Made by a program: the position numbers and the translations under genes. Below, piece after piece: positions 31,020 through 37,025 of a stretch of DNA of 37,025 nucleotides. The stretch lies in contig JAGWZW010000032.1 in NCBI GenBank assembly GCA_018971835.1, positions 1 to 37,025 on the forward strand, written 5' to 3'. The first letter of the stretch is position 1. Each line of letters opens with the position of its first letter. The DNA is from Alphaproteobacteria bacterium (lineage in GTDB: Bacteria; Pseudomonadota; Alphaproteobacteria; Micropepsales; Micropepsaceae). The notes under the pieces were generated by a model. The model did no database searches and had not been told where the DNA came from. It was given only the letters and a program-made list of their open reading frames with translations.

Positions 31020-33695
31020 TCAGGAAAGCTTCACGCTGGCGCGCATCACGCCATGCATTTCCGCCTGCGGGGCAACCGTGAAGCCGAGTTCGCGGCAGAG
31101 CGCCAGCATGCGCACGTTCTCCTCCAGTACATCGCCGAACATCTCGCCGGTGCCGCGCTTTCGCGCATAGGCGATCAGACGCTGCATCAGCAGCCGGCCG
31201 AGCCCGCGTCCCTTGAGGTTGCTGCGCACCGAGATGGCGAATTCGGCGCGGGTGTTGTCCGGGTCGGCCGAATAGCGGCTGCCGCCCAGGATTTCGCCGG
31301 TCTTTTTCTCGACCAGGAGAAATGCCATTTCCCGGTCGTAGTCAATCTGGGTAAGGCGGGCCAGCAAAGCCGGCGGCAGCGCCCGCATCGCCGTGAAAAA
31401 GCGCATGCGCATGTCTTCGGGCGAAAGCTGCTCAAAGAAGTGTGCAAGGGCCGGGGCATCTTCGGGCTTGACGGGGCGCAGCAGCACCGCGCCCATGCCT
31501 TCCACCTGCTCGCGATGCTCGAGTTCCTTCGGATAGGGCGAGATGCAAAAGCGCTCGCTCAGCGCCTGGCGGCCGGGCTTGACCAGCTTCACTCGCGCAT
31601 CGAGCGCCATCACGCCCTTGGCGTCGGCGAGCAGGGGATTGATGTCGAACTCGCCGATCTCCGCAATGTCGGTGATCATCTGGGACAGGCGCACCAGCGT
31701 CAGCGCGATAGCGTCCAGCGCCGCCGGCGGAATGTCGCGATAGCCCTGCAGCTGGCGGTAGATGCGCGTCCGCGCCATCGTCTCCTTGGCCAGCGCCATG
31801 TTGAGCGGCGGCAGCGCCAGCGCCTTGTCGCCAATCACCTCCGCTGCCGTACCACCGTGGCCGAACAGCAGGAAAGGGCCGAACTGCGCATCCACCGCCA
31901 TGCCGAGGATCAGTTCATGCGAACCCGGCCGGCGGATCATCTCCTGCACGATGAAGCCTGCTATCTTCGCCTGGGGTGCGGCCTTGGCCACGCGCGCGCG
32001 CATCGCCGCCGCCGCTTCGCGCACCTCGTCCGGACCTTCGAGGTCGAGCACGACGCCGCCGACATCGGACTTGTGCGTGATGTCTGGCGAAAAGATCTTG
32101 AGCGCCACCTTGCCGCCCAGGGTTGCAGCATAGGCCACGGCTTCCTCGTCGGTCGCCACCAGCTTCGAGCGCACGTTGGCGATGCCATAGGCATCGAGCA
32201 GTTCGTGCACCTCCGGCTCATCGAGCCAGTTCTCGCCCTTGTCCAGCGCCGCCTCGATAACGGCACGGGCGCGCGCTTCGTCCGGCACGAAGTCCTCAGG
32301 CAGCGACGGCGGCACCTCCATCAACGTTTGCTGCCCGCGATTGTAGCGCACCAGATAGGAATAGCCGCGGATCGCCTTGTCCGGCGTGTCGTAGGCGGGC
32401 ACACCGGCCTCGGCGAAAATGCGGTGCGCTTCTGCTGCCGAATCCGAGCCCAGCCAGCTCGCCAGCACGGGCTTGCGTTTGCCGCGCACGGCATCGGCCA
32501 CTGCCTGCGCGGCGTCGCCACTGGACGCCACCGCCACCGGACAGTTGAGCACGAGTATGGAATCTTCGGCTGGCGCATCCATCAGCGCCGCCATCACCTC
32601 GCCATAGCGCTTGGGCGTGGCATCGCCGATGATGTCGATGGGATTGCCGTGGCTCCAGGTCGGCGGCAGGATGGCGTCAAGCTTGGCCATCATGCCATCC
32701 GTAATCGGCGCCAGCTGGTCCTCGTGATCGAGCAAAGCATCGGTGGCCAGCACGCCAAGCCCGCCGCCATTGGTGACGATGAGCAGCCGGTCGCCCGCCA
32801 CCTTCACCGGCAGCGCCAGCGTCTCCACGGCGTCGAACACATCGTCCAGATTCTGCACGCGCAGGATGCCGGCACGCTGGAAGGCGGCATCATAGACCGC
32901 ATCCACGCCCGCCATCGCGCCGGTGTGCGAACTGGCGGCCTTGGCGGCGGCGGCGTGGCGGCCGGCCTTGATGGCGATTACGGGCTTCAGTCGCGCCGCC
33001 CCGCGCGCGGCCGACATGAATTTGCGCGCATGAGTGATGGTTTCGATGTAGAGCAGGATCGAATGGGTGTTGGGATCGAGCGCCAGATAATCGAGCATGT
33101 CGCCGAAATCGACATCGGTCATGTCGCCCAGCGAAACCAGATGCGAAAAGCCGATGCCGCGCGCCGTCGCCCAGTCGAGGATGGTGGTGAGCATGGCGCC
33201 GGACTGCGCCACGAAGGCCACGCCGCCCTTGTGCGCGGGCACCGGCGCGAAGGAGGCATTAAGCCCCGCGCCGGTGGAAAGAATGCCCAGGCAGTTGGGG
33301 CCGATGATGCGCATCAGATTGGTCTTGGCCGCTTCCAGCATGGCGCGCTCGAGCGCGCGGCCCTGTTCGGTTCCCAATTCGTTGAAACCGGCGGTAATGA
33401 CCACGGCGCCCTTGGCGCCGCGCTTGGCCAGTTCGCCGACGAGGCCGGGTACGGATTGCGGCGGCGTGCAGATCACGGCGAGATCGGGCGTCATCGGCAG
33501 GCTGGCCACGTCGGGATAGGCGAGCATGCCGGAGATCGCCTCGTGATGCGGGCTCACCGGCATGATCGGGCCTTCGAAGCCGCCGGCCAGCAGGTTCTTC
33601 GCCACCACGAAGCCGACGGAATCGGGGCGCGGGCTGGCGCCGATCAGCGCCACGGATTTAGGATGGAAGACGGCGTCCAGATTGCGAATCGACAT
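31020..33695 (-). CDS. Pat-like fusion: ADP-forming acyl-CoA synthetase and GNAT acetyltransferase
   Basis: 891 residues. Domains in order: CoA-binding (about 5-130, SVALIGASPRPDSVG), a succinyl-CoA-ligase-like region (about 150-300), an ATP-grasp domain (about 480-690, LKIFSPDITHKSDVGGVVLDL), and a C-terminal GNAT domain (about 720-885) with the acetyl-CoA motif NLKGRGLGRLL. This is the layout of the protein lysine acetyltransferases Pat/PatZ, which inactivate acyl-CoA synthetases. His257 in SSHTGAMAG lies where NDP-forming synthetases carry their phosphorylated His, so the synthetase half may be active. It is the last gene of its operon, 15 bases after the APH/P-loop gene. Confidence 0.88.
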   Translation of the reverse strand: MSIRNLDAVFHPKSVALIGASPRPDSVGFVVAKNLLAGGFEGPIMPVSPHHEAISGMLAYPDVASLPMTPDLAVICTPPQSVPGLVGELAKRGAKGAVVITAGFNELGTEQGRALERAMLEAAKTNLMRIIGPNCLGILSTGAGLNASFAPVPAHKGGVAFVAQSGAMLTTILDWATARGIGFSHLVSLGDMTDVDFGDMLDYLALDPNTHSILLYIETITHARKFMSAARGAARLKPVIAIKAGRHAAAAKAASSHTGAMAGVDAVYDAAFQRAGILRVQNLDDVFDAVETLALPVKVAGDRLLIVTNGGGLGVLATDALLDHEDQLAPITDGMMAKLDAILPPTWSHGNPIDIIGDATPKRYGEVMAALMDAPAEDSILVLNCPVAVASSGDAAQAVADAVRGKRKPVLASWLGSDSAAEAHRIFAEAGVPAYDTPDKAIRGYSYLVRYNRGQQTLMEVPPSLPEDFVPDEARARAVIEAALDKGENWLDEPEVHELLDAYGIANVRSKLVATDEEAVAYAATLGGKVALKIFSPDITHKSDVGGVVLDLEGPDEVREAAAAMRARVAKAAPQAKIAGFIVQEMIRRPGSHELILGMAVDAQFGPFLLFGHGGTAAEVIGDKALALPPLNMALAKETMARTRIYRQLQGYRDIPPAALDAIALTLVRLSQMITDIAEIGEFDINPLLADAKGVMALDARVKLVKPGRQALSERFCISPYPKELEHREQVEGMGAVLLRPVKPEDAPALAHFFEQLSPEDMRMRFFTAMRALPPALLARLTQIDYDREMAFLLVEKKTGEILGGSRYSADPDNTRAEFAISVRSNLKGRGLGRLLMQRLIAYARKRGTGEMFGDVLEENVRMLALCRELGFTVAPQAEMHGVMRASVKLS

Positions 33696-33710
33696 GGGCT
33701 GGTCCGGTCC

Positions 33711-35257
<1,547 letters not shown>

Positions 35258-35258
<1 letters not shown>

Positions 35259-35842
35259 CAGAAATATTTCGCCGCCGCCGCTCGCACTTCACTGAAATGC
35301 CGTTCCACCACATCGGCGCGGATGCCCGGCACGACGCCGCCGAAATGGAGGTGGTCGACGACGTGCAGGCCGGTGAGCGCAGAGACGTGGCCGTCGAAGA
35401 TTTTCACTTCCGCATCCCAGGCGCCGCTCTGATGCACCCATTGCGTCGGCGCGCCGGAGGAGGTGAAACTGATCATGTGGCGGCCCGTCAGAAGCCCGGC
35501 ATTGCCGTCGCCACCCGGCCCATAGGCAAAGCCCATGCCGAAGACGCGCTCGATATAGCCCTTGAGGATCGCGGGCGGGGCGTTGATCCAGAAGGGATAG
35601 ACGAAGGCGAAAACGCTGGCATCCTTCAGCAGCGCGCGCTCGGCCACGACATCGGCCTCGGGCTTGAAGCCGTGGCGGCCGGGAATTTCGGCAGCCTTGA
35701 GGCGCGGATCGAAGCCCGTGGCATAAAGATCGCGCAGCAGCGGTTCGTGCCCCCTGGCCTTGACGGCGGCGCAATAGGCTTCGGCCACGCCGTGATTGAA
35801 GCTCTTGGGATTGGGGTGGGCGAGGATTACCGCGTGTTTCAT
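35258..35842 (-). CDS. NAD(P)H:quinone oxidoreductase-like flavoprotein
   Basis: 194 residues from the ATG at 35842, with GGAGAG about 4 bases upstream. The flavodoxin-like fold is shown by ILAHPNPKSFNHGVAEAY (FMN/FAD phosphate loop) and the family motif FVYPFWINAPPAILKGYIERVFGMGFAYG. It belongs to the NQO1/KefF/MdaB group, which reduce quinones with two electrons from NAD(P)H. It overlaps the PRPP synthetase gene by 4 bases and the next gene by one, so it is in the core of the operon. The true substrate is not known. Confidence 0.9.
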
Positions 35843-36732
35843 GTCGCTCTCCATAGCGCGCGCACGCCCTCGGCCAGCAGACCGGCCACGTCGATGGCGT
35901 TGGTCTGATGGGCGATGGTGTCCGTAGTGACGATGCGGGCCGGTTCGTAGCGCCTGAGGTCGTCGTAGGCGCCGGGCGCGAACACCGCGTGCACGCCGAT
36001 GCAGACGGCGGGCTTCATCTTCTCGCGCGCAAGGTGGCCCAGCGTCTCGGCCATGGTGCGCCCGGTGGAGATGATGTCGTCCACCAGCACCGGCGTGGCC
36101 GCGCGCCAGCGCTCGACCTCCGGCACCGTCACCGACACGTCGCGGTCGCCGCGCCGCGTCTTGGTCAGCACCACGAAGGGCTTTCCCGCCGTCTTCGCCA
36201 CCGCGCCCACCCATTGCGCGCTTTCCGCATCCGGCCCAATCAGCACGGCATCGGGCACGTTGTCGGCGATCCAGCGCGAGATCGGTGCCGCGGCGTGTTG
36301 CGCGCGGGTGGGAATGGAGTAGATCAGCGAAAGATTCTTCAGCCGGTGCAGATGCGGGTCCACCGTCACCAGCCAGTCAGCGGTGCGCGACAGGCAAGCG
36401 GCGAAGATGGGCGCGGTTTCGGCATCGCCGGCTTCGAAATGGCGGTCCTGCCGCATATAGGCGAGATAGGGCGCGACCAGCCCCACTTCCGCCGCGCCCA
36501 GCTCGCGCGCGGTGGCCGCAGCAAAGGCCAGCGGCAGGAATTTTCCGTCCGGCCGGTCCAGCGTGCAAACGAAGATCGCGCTCCTGCCCGCGACATCGGT
36601 GGCGAAGCGCAGGTGCAATTCCTCGTCGGGGAAACGGCGCAATTCCAGCCTGCCGATTTCCGCGCCCAGTTCCGCCGCCAGTTTCGCGGCCATCGTTTCG
36701 TTGCCGGGCAGGGCGAACAGCACCGCGCTCAT
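35839..36732 (-). CDS. prs: Ribose-phosphate pyrophosphokinase (PRPP synthetase) homologue
   Basis: 297 residues, a little shorter than the usual 310-320. The PRPP-binding loop is VLVDDIISTGRT (216-226). The catalytic flexible loop keeps Lys191 and Arg193 (LTKTRRGD), and YMRQDRHFEAGDAE and VDPHLHR are typical of the active site. It should make PRPP from ribose 5-phosphate and ATP. Its place in an operon with a thymidine phosphorylase-like gene suggests a specialised nucleotide salvage role and perhaps a second prs copy in the genome, which cannot be seen here. Four-base overlaps with both neighbours. Confidence 0.92.
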   Translation of the reverse strand: MSAVLFALPGNETMAAKLAAELGAEIGRLELRRFPDEELHLRFATDVAGRSAIFVCTLDRPDGKFLPLAFAAATARELGAAEVGLVAPYLAYMRQDRHFEAGDAETAPIFAACLSRTADWLVTVDPHLHRLKNLSLIYSIPTRAQHAAAPISRWIADNVPDAVLIGPDAESAQWVGAVAKTAGKPFVVLTKTRRGDRDVSVTVPEVERWRAATPVLVDDIISTGRTMAETLGHLAREKMKPAVCIGVHAVFAPGAYDDLRRYEPARIVTTDTIAHQTNAIDVAGLLAEGVRALWRAT

Positions 36733-37025
36733 GATACCGCGATCCCCACGATATCGAGATTGGCCAGCGCATAGGCCAAGGCATATTCCAGTTCGCCCGG
36801 CGCCTCGGAGTGGATGGTGTAGGTGGGCTCGCCCTCCACGATGCGATGGCCGATGCGCACATGAATCTCCACGCCTGCGGCCTTGGCATCCGGCGCGCCG
36901 GCGAGCTTGGCGACCTTGGACAAGCGCCGGTTGTCGATGTGGTCGACGATGCCGGTGCGGTCCGCCGCCATCACATGAAGATGCCGGGCGCGCGGCGGTG
37001 TGCGCAGGCCGCCCTGCGCCTCGCA
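36729..37025 (-). CDS. Thymidine/AMP phosphorylase family protein, C-terminal part (cut by window end)
   Basis: The last 98 residues of a minus-strand gene that begins outside the window. IVDHIDNRRLSKVAKLAGAPDAKAAGVEIHVRIGHRIVEGEP and the closing YTIHSEAPGELEYALAYAL match the C-terminal barrel-sandwich domain of pyrimidine nucleoside phosphorylases, including the thymidine phosphorylase and archaeal-type AMP phosphorylase branches. The active site is not in view, so the branch cannot be decided. The stop overlaps the prs start by ATGA. It heads, or is near the head of, the 31020-37025 operon. Confidence 0.85.
   Translation of the reverse strand, partial: CEAQGGLRTPPRARHLHVMAADRTGIVDHIDNRRLSKVAKLAGAPDAKAAGVEIHVRIGHRIVEGEPTYTIHSEAPGELEYALAYALANLDIVGIAVS

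Noticed and set aside
35843..36214. N-terminal extension of the NQO-like flavoprotein across the prs gene
   Set aside because: The extended part is an out-of-frame reading of prs; the flavodoxin fold begins at the ATG at 35842 with a good ribosome binding site.

Overview
The window is a gene-dense, high-GC stretch of a bacterial chromosome, most likely from an alphaproteobacterium. The evidence is the gene content: the ccoNOQP-ccoGHIS order, an fdsGBA-type NAD-linked formate dehydrogenase, tandem secreted S10 carboxypeptidases and DUF983, DUF3775 and ChaB genes. The exact lineage cannot be fixed because no rRNA or tRNA gene is visible. No insertion sequence, prophage or CRISPR array was seen. 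Genes often overlap by 1 or 4 bases, so most belong to translationally coupled operons.

Layout. 1-2384 (+): two tandem, closely related S10 serine carboxypeptidases, the first cut by the window edge. 2457-2879 (+): a DUF983 zinc-ribbon membrane protein. 2884-7247 (-): sqr followed by cydP-cydA-cydB-cydX, a sulfide:quinone oxidoreductase upstream of a cytochrome bd quinol oxidase. 7395-12371 (+), divergent from sqr: an ArsR-family repressor with the cysteine pair of the SqrR/BigR persulfide sensors, a rhodanese, and a two-gene RND efflux system. 12452-15510 (+): a TPP enzyme annotated in its family as acetolactate synthase-like, then purU and mobA. 15494-20402 (-): fdsG-fdsB-fdsA. 20780-28644 (+): the complete cbb3 oxidase operon ccoNOQP plus its assembly genes ccoGHIS. 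28758-28961 (+): a small DUF2892 membrane protein followed by a strong terminator. 29040-30796 (-): a CBS-domain protein and a DUF3775-ChaB-membrane protein operon. 31020-37025 (-): a thymidine phosphorylase-like gene (cut by the window edge), a PRPP synthetase, an NQO-like flavoprotein, an APH-kinase/P-loop fusion and a Pat-like acyl-CoA synthetase/GNAT acetyltransferase, ending in a bidirectional terminator.

How it fits together. The window reads as a low-oxygen and sulfide respiration island. It has two high-affinity terminal oxidases: cbb3, and bd, a type known elsewhere for sulfide tolerance. Two further electron inputs are encoded: SQR to quinone and formate dehydrogenase to NADH. FNR/FixK-type boxes (TTGA-N6-TCAA or one mismatch) lie upstream of sqr, ccoN, the DUF2892 gene, the CBS gene and the DUF3775 operon. 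A second regulatory layer is suggested by two matching AT-rich operators, one over the arsR promoter (7366-7387) and one over the DUF2892 promoter 21 kb away (28698-28719). They agree at 18 of 22 positions when one is reverse-complemented. The simplest model is a dual-input regulon, with oxygen limitation sensed by an FNR/FixK protein not encoded here and sulfane sulfur sensed by the local ArsR protein. The least understood parts are the RND pump inside the sulfur operon, the DUF3775/ChaB/CBS group, and the phosphorylase-PRPP synthetase-kinase-acetyltransferase operon.
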